This document shows positions 46,736 to 57,116 of a stretch of DNA of 64,000 nucleotides, piece after piece. This DNA is from Quercus robur. Lineage: Eukaryota; Streptophyta; Magnoliopsida; Fagales; Fagaceae. The translations under genes were made by a program, and so were the position numbers. The notes under the pieces are model-generated. The model was not told where the DNA came from, ran no database searches, and saw nothing but the letters and a program-made list of their open reading frames with translations. The stretch lies in the NCBI RefSeq assembly GCF_932294415.1, contig NC_065542.1:53440406-53504405 (forward strand), written 5' to 3'. The stretch's first letter is position 1; the number at the start of each line of letters is the position of its first letter.

Positions 46736-49700
46736 CTAAAAAGAGAGCCCAGGATCAAAACAGAGCCTGCTGCTGTACACGCCTTGGCTATCAGCTTCCA
46801 GGCAAGAAAATAAGTCCACAGGAGGACTGGAATACAAGATGAAATCAACATCTAAAATAAGGCCTAATTTTGCTAAACTGTCAGCACTCCGATTGGCTTC
46901 CCTGAAAACGTGCCTTACTGTTGTTTGGGGAATCATAGCAATCAAATGTCTACAATCCTCCAAAATAGAAGACACCACAGAGTTCGACTTACCTTGGAGG
47001 TTAATGGCATCAACTATAGATTTTGCATCCAGCTCTATGTTGACCGCCTGCACATTCAGCTGATTACACAACATAAGGCCATCATGGAGAGCCCATAATT
47101 CAGCGGTAAAACTATTAGCACTGCCTATTCTTCTAGCAAATCCCCCAAGCCAATCACCTTCCTCATCTCTTAACAAACCACCACCTCCAGCCTTACCTGG
47201 GTTCCCCATGGAAGCTCCATCTACATTAAGTTTTCTCCAACCATTAATAGGTTTTTCCCACTTGATTTGTTTCATGATCTTGTGCTTTGACATTAACGGC
47301 TTACCAGCACAGTGAATGTACTCTACTGCCTTGTAGACAATATCACCATCAATTTTCGGATTCAACCTTTTGTTTTCAAAAACTAATTTATTTCTACCTT
47401 GCCAAATCAGCCAAACAGCAAACATGAAGACCTGGTTCCATGGTGCTTGACCTGCCACACGGATGCTCTTTGAGGAGCAATTACTCACTAACCACTCCTG
47501 AAGGTTGGAAGAGAAAAAGATGTTGTCCAAAAGGTGCACACCCAATTGATGCCATATTTTCTTAACCACATGGCAGTCCCGCAGAGCATGCAAAATGGAT
47601 TCAGATTTGTTGAGACAGTGAGGACAAGCCGTGTCTATTAACATCCCCCTTGCTTGCAAGCACTCCTTTACACCTATGCTCTGATGCATGCATTTCCATA
47701 AAAACATTTGAATCCTAGGTAAGGTGTCTAGCTTCCATATCCACTTACCTTGGAAACCTGGGTCAGGCAAAGGATCAATGGCAAGTAAGTAAGCACTTTT
47801 TAGCTTGAAGGAGCCTCTCGGAGAGTGCTTCCAAGCCAATCTATCTTCATTCCTCCTCATAAACGGAATAGGGGTAGCTTGAATATCTCTTTTAACTTCC
47901 TCAGGGAGTTCTATATGGAGCCAGTCCCAATTCCATCCTCCCAGCTCAGCAACATCTTTAACTCTAAGATTAGAGGATTCAATAGTGAGAGGGCCTTGGA
48001 TGATGTTTCTAAGTATACCCATGTTAGACCAACTATCATTCCAAAAGCTAAGGTTACTTTCATACCCAGGAATCCATTTGATGGCTTTTCTAAAAATTTC
48101 TTCTCCTTTCTTCATGCTCTTCCAAGTACGAGAACCAGGAAGTTTAGCTTCATTTCTAGAATTTAACCTCTGGTGTGTGCAGTATTTAAATCGAAGAACC
48201 TTAGCCCATTGAGACTCACCCTCCATATGGAACCTCCAATTGAGCTTAGCAAGAAGTGCTGTGTTCCTTCCCTTGGCAGTTTGCAAGCCCAAGCCTCCTA
48301 CCTCCTTAGGGGTAGTGACCTTTCTCCACCCTACCCAATGCATACTCTGCTTAGTACTAGAGGAATTCCAAAGGAAATTTCTATTCACCCGATCAATGCC
48401 ATCCAAAATCTTCCCAGGCAGTAAGTTATTTTGCATCACATACGCTAGTATAGCCGAAGTAGAGGCTTGAATTAATACAGCTCGGCCAGCCATAGATAGA
48501 AGGTTTGCTTTCCACCCAGCCAGCTTCTTCTTTACCTTTTCAAGCACAAAATTAAAATCTTGGCTGGAAGCTCCGCGATGTTTCAAAGGAAACCCAAGGT
48601 ATCTACCCAAGTTGGGGGTAGACTGAAAACCGAGAATGTCACCTAAGGCATCCCTTTGGTCTTTATCCAAATTGGGGGAGAAAAAGACCTTAGATTTGGC
48701 CTTACTGATGGTTTGCCCTGATTGACTACAAAAATCATCCAGAACTCCTCTAATCGATGCACAATTTTCAGGATTAGCTCTTGCAAACAAAACCAGGTCG
48801 TCTGCAAAGAAAAGGTGCGAAAAGGCCGGCCCACTTCTAGAGGCCTTAACAGGATTCCAAGAGTTTGCAGCGCACTTTTCTTGAATTAATTGCCCCAAAT
48901 AATCCATGCACATAATGAATATATAAGGAGATAAAGGGTCTCCTTGTCTTATACCTCTAGTGGGCTTGAAAGAGTCTAAAGTCCCTCCATTGAAGAGAAT
49001 AGAAGTCGAAACAGATGAGACACAGCTCATGATTAGCTCAACTAAGTTCTTCGGCAAATTGAATCTAATCAAGGTGTCTCTAATGAAACTCCACTCAAGC
49101 TTATCATAAGCTTTTTCCAAGTCAATCTTCAAAGCCATGTAGCCTCCTCTCCCTTTGGTCTTCTCCATAGAGTGGATAATCTCTTGGACAATTATAGCAT
49201 TGTCTACTCCTCTTCTACCAGGAACAAAAGCCACTTGACAAGGAGCTATAAGCTTATCTAAATAAGGCCGTAGCCTACCAACTATAATTTTGGTGATGAC
49301 TTTGTAGACCGAGTTACAAAGACTTATAGGTTGGTAATTACCAATAGATTCCGGACTTTGGATTTTTGGAATGAGAACAATACTTGTGCTGTTTAAGTAA
49401 TCCGGAATTCTCCTTTGCAGGAAAATTTGTTTAACCTCTTCCTTAACAGAATTCCCCACCGTAAGCCAGAATCTCTGGAAGAAACCAGCGTGTAACCCAT
49501 CGGGGCCTGGGGCTTTGAAAGCCTTTAAAGACCATAAAGCAGTGGTAATCTCTTCATCAGACACCGGCATATTAAGACTACTTTTCTCTTCTTCTGTGAG
49601 CCTAACCTGCCAACTGGTCCACTTAACAGTGTTCCAATTAGTCATCACTTGGGAAGTAGCATATAACTTCATAAACCCCTCTTTGAAATGGTTCATAACC

Positions 49701-50866
49701 TCCGTTTCCTCTGTGATCCAGTCCCCAACCTCATTCTTTACTGCATTGATCATATTCCTCTTTCTTCTAGCAAGAGTGGATACATGGAAAAAAGAGGTGT
49801 TTCGGTCTCCCAACACCATCCAGTTAACTCTAGATTTTAAGGCCCACAACTCCGCTTCTTGATCTAGAACAATCTCGAGATCCTTGTGCAGTTGGTTCTC
49901 CAAATCGATGAGAGGGGAGGTTGGGTTAGATGATATGGCTCTCTGAATTCCATTCAACCGAGCCATTAACCTCCTCTTCTTCACAAAAATGTTGCTAAAC
50001 TGATGCTTGTTCCACTGAGTCGCTTCACTAGTAAACTTCTCTATAGAGGCCGGGAGGTTTCTAGACTGATTCCAAGCCCTCATCACAACCCTAGGGAAAG
50101 AAGGATCAGATAACCAGAAACTCTGAAACTTGAAAGGTCTACTAAGGTGAGTCACTCTCCTAGGGGCTGTCTCCATGAGAACCGGACAATGATCGGAATG
50201 GCAACGAGTTAAATAAGTTACTCTAGCCTCTGGATACAAAAGGCACCAACTCGGGTTTGTGAAAAACCGATCAATTCTCTCTTGAATTAGGCTGTTCAGG
50301 TCTCTCCTATTTGTCCACGTATACCTGGGACCGGAAAATCCCAAGTCAACCATATTACATTTATCCAGACAGTCTTTGAAATGGAGGGATCTCGAGATAC
50401 TAACAGGTCTTCCTCCAAATTTATCCTCACCCAACAGGGGTTCATTAAAATCACCGACTATCACCCACGGCTTATTATGTAAACCAGCTACCTTAATTAA
50501 ATTTTCCCACAAAATATACCTTTCTGCACTCCTAGGACTAGCATATACAGCAGACAAAATCCAAGAAAGGTTAGAAGCAATTACCTTCACTTCCACGTGA
50601 ATTTCCTGCTCCGTATCAGCCAGCTGCACCACCTCCACGAGGTCTGAGTTCCAAAGAAGCCATAAACCTCCAGCATACCCGATTGTTTCAATGTGAATGG
50701 CGCCATCAAATGGTAGCCTATCCGTGATTCCCTTGGCTCTATCTCCACCCAATCTAGTCTCCATAATTACTAAAATGGCCGGATTGTGAATTCTGACCAA
50801 CTCTCTAACATACTCCTGAAAATTAGGCTTCAGGACGCCCCTGCTATTCCAAACTAAAATATTCAT
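46736..50866 (-). CDS. LINE ORF2: endonuclease, reverse transcriptase, RNase H
   Basis: The likely start is the Met of MNILVWNSRGVLK (50866), the standard opening of plant L1 endonucleases, 31 bases after ORF1 ends. The frame itself stays open upstream to 50968. About 1376 residues follow without interruption. Domains: apurinic-type endonuclease (METRLGG, WVIVGDFNEPL, SDHCPVLME); reverse transcriptase (KIDLEKAYDKLEW, GIRQGDPLSPYIF, FFADDLVLFA); zf-RVT (FLWKCMHQSIGVKE, CPHC); plant-type RNase H (VDGASMGNPGKAGGGG, FTAELWALHDGL, REANRSADSLAKLG). All catalytic motifs look complete, so this protein could be active. It nicks target DNA and copies LINE RNA in place. Confidence 0.95.
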   Translation of the reverse strand: MNILVWNSRGVLKPNFQEYVRELVRIHNPAILVIMETRLGGDRAKGITDRLPFDGAIHIETIGYAGGLWLLWNSDLVEVVQLADTEQEIHVEVKVIASNLSWILSAVYASPRSAERYILWENLIKVAGLHNKPWVIVGDFNEPLLGEDKFGGRPVSISRSLHFKDCLDKCNMVDLGFSGPRYTWTNRRDLNSLIQERIDRFFTNPSWCLLYPEARVTYLTRCHSDHCPVLMETAPRRVTHLSRPFKFQSFWLSDPSFPRVVMRAWNQSRNLPASIEKFTSEATQWNKHQFSNIFVKKRRLMARLNGIQRAISSNPTSPLIDLENQLHKDLEIVLDQEAELWALKSRVNWMVLGDRNTSFFHVSTLARRKRNMINAVKNEVGDWITEETEVMNHFKEGFMKLYATSQVMTNWNTVKWTSWQVRLTEEEKSSLNMPVSDEEITTALWSLKAFKAPGPDGLHAGFFQRFWLTVGNSVKEEVKQIFLQRRIPDYLNSTSIVLIPKIQSPESIGNYQPISLCNSVYKVITKIIVGRLRPYLDKLIAPCQVAFVPGRRGVDNAIIVQEIIHSMEKTKGRGGYMALKIDLEKAYDKLEWSFIRDTLIRFNLPKNLVELIMSCVSSVSTSILFNGGTLDSFKPTRGIRQGDPLSPYIFIMCMDYLGQLIQEKCAANSWNPVKASRSGPAFSHLFFADDLVLFARANPENCASIRGVLDDFCSQSGQTISKAKSKVFFSPNLDKDQRDALGDILGFQSTPNLGRYLGFPLKHRGASSQDFNFVLEKVKKKLAGWKANLLSMAGRAVLIQASTSAILAYVMQNNLLPGKILDGIDRVNRNFLWNSSSTKQSMHWVGWRKVTTPKEVGGLGLQTAKGRNTALLAKLNWRFHMEGESQWAKVLRFKYCTHQRLNSRNEAKLPGSRTWKSMKKGEEIFRKAIKWIPGYESNLSFWNDSWSNMGILRNIIQGPLTIESSNLRVKDVAELGGWNWDWLHIELPEEVKRDIQATPIPFMRRNEDRLAWKHSPRGSFKLKSAYLLAIDPLPDPGFQGKWIWKLDTLPRIQMFLWKCMHQSIGVKECLQARGMLIDTACPHCLNKSESILHALRDCHVVKKIWHQLGVHLLDNIFFSSNLQEWLVSNCSSKSIRVAGQAPWNQVFMFAVWLIWQGRNKLVFENKRLNPKIDGDIVYKAVEYIHCAGKPLMSKHKIMKQIKWEKPINGWRKLNVDGASMGNPGKAGGGGLLRDEEGDWLGGFARRIGSANSFTAELWALHDGLMLCNQLNVQAVNIELDAKSIVDAINLQGKSNSVVSSILEDCRHLIAMIPQTTVRHVFREANRSADSLAKLGLILDVDFILYSSPPVDLFSCLEADSQGVYSSRLCFDPGLSF

Positions 50867-50897
50867 TAATAAGGAAAGATTAGGAGAAAGGCACACA

Positions 50898-52868
50898 TCA
50901 CAGGAAAGCATTCGTTCCGCCTTCCTCTTCGAACTCCATTCTTTCTTCTTCGGGCTCACCGCCATCAAAGACTGCCACTACCCCTTCATCGTGGTGCACC
51001 TGGGTTGAAGCTACTGCAACTTCAGTCCCCCTGTCGGGTCCGAATCTAGCAGACAGCCCCTCCATCTTCCCGGCATCTCCGCCATCATCCCGGCTTCCTT
51101 CAAACGGCGATCGGACCACCCCATCACCAGCGCCGTCCTCTCTCTCATTACCACACTCGCCTTTATTAATAATCCCACAAGTCTTATGGCAGTGAAGCTT
51201 GTCCATCTCGGCATTAGTGGTAGTAGAAAAGGAGAAAGGAGTGCTTGGATCGTTATCAGCTCCATCTCTACTGAGAATTTTAGGAGTTAGATAAGTTAAG
51301 TTGAAATGGGTCTTGCTGCTTCCAGTAGCTTCGTTGAAATTCTTATTCCTGGCTTTGTTCCTTGCAATTACTTTCTTGCCCTTGACTGAAGGACTGCTTT
51401 GGGCTTCTGATTTAAAACCCTTCTCATCTAACTCATCACCACGACTAACATTTGGGCCCATCTTGGCAACCCCTGGTCCAATATCATTCAAAGGATTAGC
51501 ACTCACAGCCTGTTGAGATATTGTCGTAGCTGACCCAGCGGATTTGTGAGGTAAGGATATATGGTTCGAATTGGAGCCTCTTGGCCTTAAGTCGTTTAAC
51601 GGGCTTGCTGTTTGGGCTTGAGCCAAATCTTTTGGTGGGTCTAACTTCCTTTTAGATTCTCTCCTTAGCCCATCGTTCAAATTTTTTCTTCCCGCTGAGA
51701 GGTTAAACTTTGCTTCATCCTCTGCCTTTCTTTGCTCTTGTTTTAGCCGTCCGTTATCCAGCACAGCCTGGGCCCCTCCACTCCTTTGATTTTTTGGCAC
51801 GTTCCTCCTTCGCGCAACTACAGTCCAAGGCCAGTACGTACTTTCCTGAACTGCCTCAGCCACATTCCCATGCACGACCCTACTATTCTCCATTCCCTCT
51901 GCAGGACCGTGCGGTACATGCATATCGCATGTCCGTCCTTCACCGTCCCTGTCATTTGCTGTCATCCCTTCTTTCGCCGGCGAAGCTGGACGGATCGTGT
52001 ACGGGCAGATTTCCTTCCTATGACCCAATCTACCACAGGAGAAACATAATTTCTGAATGCCTTCATAACAAACCGATTGTTCAAACCTCCCTATTAACAC
52101 CGCTGTCACCAACGATTTATCCACATCGATCTATACACAAAGTCTAGCAAACCTGCCTCTAGCTTCGTTCGCAGTGTGTGTGTCAACCCTTAATACATTG
52201 CCAATGGACTTCCCAATTTGCAGTAGAGCTTCCGAGTTGTAGTACTCGATTGGCAGTCCGTTAAGTCTAATCCAGACAGCCACCGAGGTGACATTTGCCG
52301 ATTCCGGTCGAAAGTTTGGCTCCCATGGTCTAATGGAGAGAAAATGCTCTCCAATGAACCAAGGTCCCCTCTGAAGGGTAGCTTCATAATCCTCTTTCAA
52401 GTAAAATCTAGTTAGAAAAAACCCCTACTCCAAGTCCACACAATCTAGTCTTCCAGCGGGCTTCCACATGGATAACAATCTACTATGAAGGAAACTTAAA
52501 CCCACCCCCCTGCCATAAACCTTGACAATGAGGGCCCTTGTCCATGGAGTACGGATCTTCTTCTTGAAGTCCTTGGATAGTTTGATGGCAACTAACCCTT
52601 CACGGAGGTTTTCGACCTCCTCATCAGATTCCTCATCATCCTCCATGATGTCGCTAAAGTTGAAAGCTTGGGTGTAAGCCCCTGGTATATCCCCAATAAG
52701 CTTTTCCTTGAAAGAGTTTGCCTCACTCCACCCTCCCTGCTCACGGTATGGAGGCTTCAAGACAAAATCTTGTCTTCCTCGATAGCCCTCATGGCTAACG
52801 TCCTTCACTTTTTTCTTGCTACGTACCAGCTCCTCTTGTTCTTCCCTTGAGAGTGCGGTGGAATCCAT
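50898..52868 (-). pseudogene. LINE ORF1 (DUF4283 and zinc knuckle), two stops
   Basis: One frame from ATG 52868 to the stop at 50898 encodes an RNA-binding LINE ORF1. After an acidic N-terminus come WTRALIVKVYGR and LQRGPWFIGEHFLSIRPW (DUF4283 domain), VWIRLNGLPIEYY, and the knuckle CFSCGRLGHRKEIC. A long, low-complexity C-terminus follows. Premature TAG codons occur at 52425-52427 and 52131-52133 (the latter probably replacing CAG). The rest is intact, so this copy was competent recently. Confidence 0.9.
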
Positions 52869-53332
52869 TTTTTCCCTCACAATATATTTTCACTTTCCAC
52901 TTTTTTTTTCTTAACATTTTTTAATCAATTGTTGAAATTGAAAGTTGTTTTTTTTGCAAATATCAATCTTAGCCATTCATAGGCTATTGCACCTGATGCA
53001 ATCCCCTGATCTAAATTCGTTTTGTTGGTAGACTTTGGTAACTGGTATTTGCGTCATATACTATTAACTATATAATAAAAGTTGAGATTTTATCCAAAAA
53101 AAAAATGTTGGATTTAAACGATATGGTTGCGCCAAATGGCTTAACCATATTTAAGAATAAATAAATAAGGCCACGTGAGTTGAAGTAAAACTCTCTAAGT
53201 CTACTATATTCTACTATTTAAGAATGCTAAAATCAATCAATAAAAAACCAAAATTAAGTGAAGAACTTCAGAAGGAAAGATTTGGCTTTTTTGGTGAGAA
53301 TAGCTATCTTCTTCTTCTTCTTCTTCTTCTTT

Positions 53333-54580
53333 TTTCCTATTAACGTAGTTCAATTATTACTTAAATTCTATGATTTATTTTTAACATTTTACATAATGAA
53401 ATTCATCTCAATTATTGATGTATTTTTTGATTTGGTGTTCTTAATTAATTGTGCAGATTATTTCCTCACTTATGGCAATATCAAAATGACTAGACAAGTA
53501 ATTTATATGTAAACTTTTACATTTACATTGCAATACAGTTTTTAATTCGCTTTATGCACTTTTTTAATCTATTTTTGAAATTAATTTAATTGTGGTACCC
53601 TAGAAGGTTTAGATATATATATATGTATATATATATATATAATTAATTTATGGACTTTTTATTTCAGCCAAAATTTTATCACTAAATCTATTTGGGATGA
53701 AACTTGTAGGCGCACGATTTGCGTTGAACCACAGTTGAGTTGGGTTCGCACGTAAATGGGCCCATACAATATCATTTGTAGAGAGTGGGATCGAAAGGCT
53801 TAATCCTGTTTACCCGGCTGTGGGTTTGTTAAGATGTTTATGCATGGTTCCAGTGTCGTTGCCTCTGAAGCCCTTTCTCCTTTTCTGTGGGACTGGAGGA
53901 CCCCCTCTTTAGGTTACATATTTTTTCTTTTATACTCGCACGCGTTCAATTTCCTTCGTCCACGTGTAGGGTCGACCCTTTCAAGACTGATACTTGTCCC
54001 ATCAGTCTCAGACCTAAGTCGTCGAGAGTTGTTGATAAAATTCATGGATAAGGCTCTGTTAGGCGCAGAGATATGCACGGGAAATGTGGCCAAGGAAGCC
54101 TCTCTTAGATATTTTAGATTTCCCCTTCGGGCACTCCCCTTCGGGCACTCCCCTTTACCTTTCTGCCCTCTTTCTTGGGTCGGCCGAGGACTGCACTGTC
54201 CTCGGCCGCCTCTCCGGGCCAGTTGGGCCACCTTATTCTTGAATTCTGACCATGACCCTTTTAGGTGTGGGCCTTTGGACCCTTCATCAGCAAATGGGCC
54301 TGGTCCGTCTATTACTGGACCCCACAAAACTCATCTACCATATGATATTAGGAGATTTATGTGAGAAGAACTATCTTCATTTTTTTATGAGTATCTATTT
54401 TTCTATTAACGTAGTTTAATTATTGCTTAAATTATATGATTTTTTAAAAAAATTTTAGATAATGAAATTCATCTTGATTATTGATATTATTTTTTGATTT
54501 GGTCTTCTTAATTGATTATGCAGATTATTTCCTCACTTATGGTAACATTAAATGGCTATGACTGGTAATTTATAGGTAAA
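53333..54580 (+). repeat. Duplicated ~240-bp segment flanking the solo LTR
   Basis: The segment from CTATTAACGTAGTT through GCAGATTATTTCCTCACTTA is present at about 53337-53512 and again at about 54403-54580, with moderate divergence. The LTR at 53705-54326 lies between the copies but has its own short target duplication, so it inserted after this duplication. Confidence 0.85.
53705..54326. mobile_element. Solo LTR, 622 bp, TSD AAACT
   Basis: Starts TGTAGGCGCACGATTTG and ends CTATTACTGGACCCCACA, flanked by AAACT at 53700-53704 and 54327-54331. Retrotransposon coding, primer site and polypurine tract are absent, as expected after recombination between the two LTRs. It is GC-richer than its host Helitron and includes a short tandem repeat CCCCTTCGGGCACT. 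A Gypsy-type parent is likely but not proven. Confidence 0.85.
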
Positions 54581-56554
54581 TATTTACATTACAGTCTAAA
54601 TACTTACATTTTTGTAATTTATGGAATTTGTTTTTGGTCATATATATAAGAAATTTATATATCATTAGCACTTCTACTACTATACATGTTAGCAAGTATA
54701 ATGGAAAGATTTCTAATTGCTTTTAGAAATTTAAACCTTGCCATAATTTTAAAAAATATTTTATAATATCTTTTTTTTCAAAAAAAAAAAAAAACTTACA
54801 TAATATACATTTTCCATGTAACTTAATTTTTAAAAATATTTTTACTATTTTATTTGTTATTAGATTTGATTATATTATCAAAAAATTTATATTTAAAATT
54901 TTATATATAATTTTTTTATTAAACCGTGCATGGCATAATACTAGTGATTTGATAAACTCCCACAAATAAATAAGATAAATGTTATATTTACAATAACAAA
55001 TCTTAAGTGACAAATTATTTCTAATTATTATTATTGAAGGAAAAAATTAACCTTAGAAATAAATTTAAATTTAAACAAATAACAACTAACTACCTATGTT
55101 TTATTATGAAAATATATGATAGTCCCCCCGATAAATAAAATACAGGATTTCCTCCTAACAAGCTCGCAGTAACTGTTGCAAACAGGGACAGGTGTCAAAC
55201 AAAATAAGGGAACACGTATGTAATGGTCTTGTGCAATGCACATGACCCTAAGAGCTGTTAACAGGTTAGCCTGGCGCCCTCTCTCCTCTCTCTCATCCTC
55301 CTCCACCTCTGTTTTTCTCAGCAACCTCAGACCGGCAAGAACATCACGGACTCGTACTGACGGGAAGAAAATACTCTCTCTCTCTCTCTCTTTAAAACCC
55401 CATCAACGCCTCTCTCATCCTCATTCTTTGTTCTTCTCAGAAACTCCAACCACTGCCACATGCTCCGCCATTCCCATCTCCACCCACCTCTTCGCCGCCA
55501 AGGACCACCGATTCTACTACCCATCTTTTCAAGGCTCCGATTTTTTTCAGCTTTCTTACCAAATCCCTCTGTATTTGATATTCTTTTGGTTTCTTTTGTG
55601 TGAGATATTTGGATGATTTAATTCTAGTTTTTTCTTCTGTGATAATTAGATTTCTTGTTTTTAATTTTCGTAAAATTACCATTTTGGCTAGCTTGAGTTC
55701 TTGCTGTGATATATTTGTAATTTTTTTTTTTGGGGGAGTGGGTTTTGAGCAATCCAAGCTCCTCTGAAATTAACGACTGTGGCTTGGGAAAGATCTCTGA
55801 GGAGATGTTTGAAAGGACAATGGACATGTTTGAGAAGGCTGTTTGAAATTAACAGTGTGATTAGTTCTCATTTGAAGAAATAGAAGACCCATGGATCTAA
55901 TCAAAACCATTTATGAGCATTGGTGGCAAAAAAGGGAGAGGAAGGGAATGCCTTTAATCTGACATCTTCAGGTATCTTTTGAATCACTTTAATATTGTTC
56001 TTGATATTATGTTCAGCAATATGATGTAAGTTACCTTAGTGGATGTAATCCTCTATGTAGAGAGTGCACTTGAGTTATTGAAGGATTCAGCTTCTGCTGA
56101 AGCGATCTTAATTTTATTTAATTTTTACAAAGACGCTAATACGAATTTTAGATTAGTTGTAAACAAAGCCACTATTACAAGTTTGGGAAAAAAAAAATCG
56201 TAAAAGCTGAATTACCACTAAGATCAGCGGTAAACAAAGAAGGGAAATATTTGGAATTAAAATGATATGAAGAAATATTGTTCGGAGTTTTTAAACACTC
56301 TTGGAAACTGAGGGGCACATGTTATGTAAGATGAGAGTGAAGTTTTCTGGAAGAATAAGAGAGGAATTTGATTTGGACATCTACTGATGGAAGGAATATA
56401 TTTTTTGGATTTGAATTGATGTGCAATATGAAAAAGAAATAATTTAACTTACTTTTTGTTTCTTATCATTATGTTGCCTTGTGGTCTAGTTTTCACATAT
56501 ATAAATTGAGATTGGTTTAAGTTACATCTAGTGTAACTTCACAAGAGTTATACC

Positions 56555-57116
56555 CTATGAAGCACGGGTGCGTTTCGGGACTCGTGTGCGGGTGCGGGAC
56601 TCGGCAATTTTTGAAAAAATAGGGTGCGGGTGCGGCGGGACTCGGCGAATAAAAAATGATTAAAAATATTTTTATTTATATTTTCTATATATTTTTACTA
56701 TTAAAATATTCTTAAAAAACACATTAATATACTTGATTCACAAAACAAAGAAAGAATAAGGCAAGAAACGCATCTAAGGTCAGAAATTCGGCCTCTCCAG
56801 TGAGTTTCAAGACCGATTTCGGCCTGTTTCGGCCGTATCAGCCGTATCGGTCGCCGGTCGATATGTACCGATATGGCCGAAACAGGCCGAAATCGGCAGA
56901 AACAGGCCGGTTTGGCGCGAATCAAAGCCGATTCGGCGTGAATCGAGCCGCATCGGCACGAATCGAGCCGAGTCGGCGTGAATTTGAGAAAAAAAAAAAA
57001 AAAAAAAAAGCAGACGCGGCACCGACGCGCGGTCTACCGCGTCGGACACCGCGTCCCGCGTCGCGCCGCGTCGGACTCTGATGCGGCGCCCTCCCAGCCG
57101 CGTCCGTGCATTCTAG
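56555..57116. mobile_element. Small hAT-like element, 8-bp TSD
   Basis: The ends are CTATGAAGCACGGGTGCG and, reversed, CTAGAATGCACGGACGCG. The flanks are GTTATACC (56547-56554) and GTTACACC (57117-57124), seven of eight identical. The interior has a GC-rich CGCGTCGG-type block at 57010-57080 and an 84-base palindrome at 56813-56896. No coding capacity. Confidence 0.7.
56813..56896. repeat. 84-base imperfect palindrome (27-bp stem)
   Basis: The arms 56813-56839 and 56870-56896 are inverted copies matching at 26 of 27 bases, built of CGGCC/GGCCG units. The 30-base spacer holds a further short inverted repeat. Transcribed, it would form a stable hairpin. Confidence 0.92.

Larger units (their letters stand above)
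46703..52875 (-). mobile_element. L1-type LINE, near full length, 15-bp TSD (6.2 kb)
   Basis: The element is flanked by CTCACAATATATTTT at 46688-46702 and 52876-52890, a perfect 15-base duplication. Its tail appears on the plus strand as a T run at about 46699-46709. It contains ORF1 (nucleic-acid binding) and ORF2 (endonuclease, reverse transcriptase, RNase H). Only two premature stops were seen, both in ORF1. Untranslated regions are very short: the ORF1 ATG is about 7 bases from the 5' junction, and the ORF2 stop is about 27 bases from the tail. Confidence 0.95.
53054..54944 (+). mobile_element. Helitron F, decayed, containing a solo LTR
   Basis: The probable 5' end is TCATATACTATTAACTATAT (53054). 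A hairpin-forming segment follows at 53121-53150 (ATATGGTT...AACCATAT with inner GCCA/TGGC). The 3' end is ACCGTGCATGGCATAATACTAG, with CTAG at 54941-54944 followed by T; the 3' hairpin has decayed. No coding capacity. A roughly 240-base segment occurs twice inside. The 5' end is less certain because it is preceded by G, not A. Confidence 0.6.

Noticed and set aside
53834-54364. 176-residue frame across the solo LTR
   Set aside because: It lies inside an LTR and runs past its end into the host; no protein family is recognisable.
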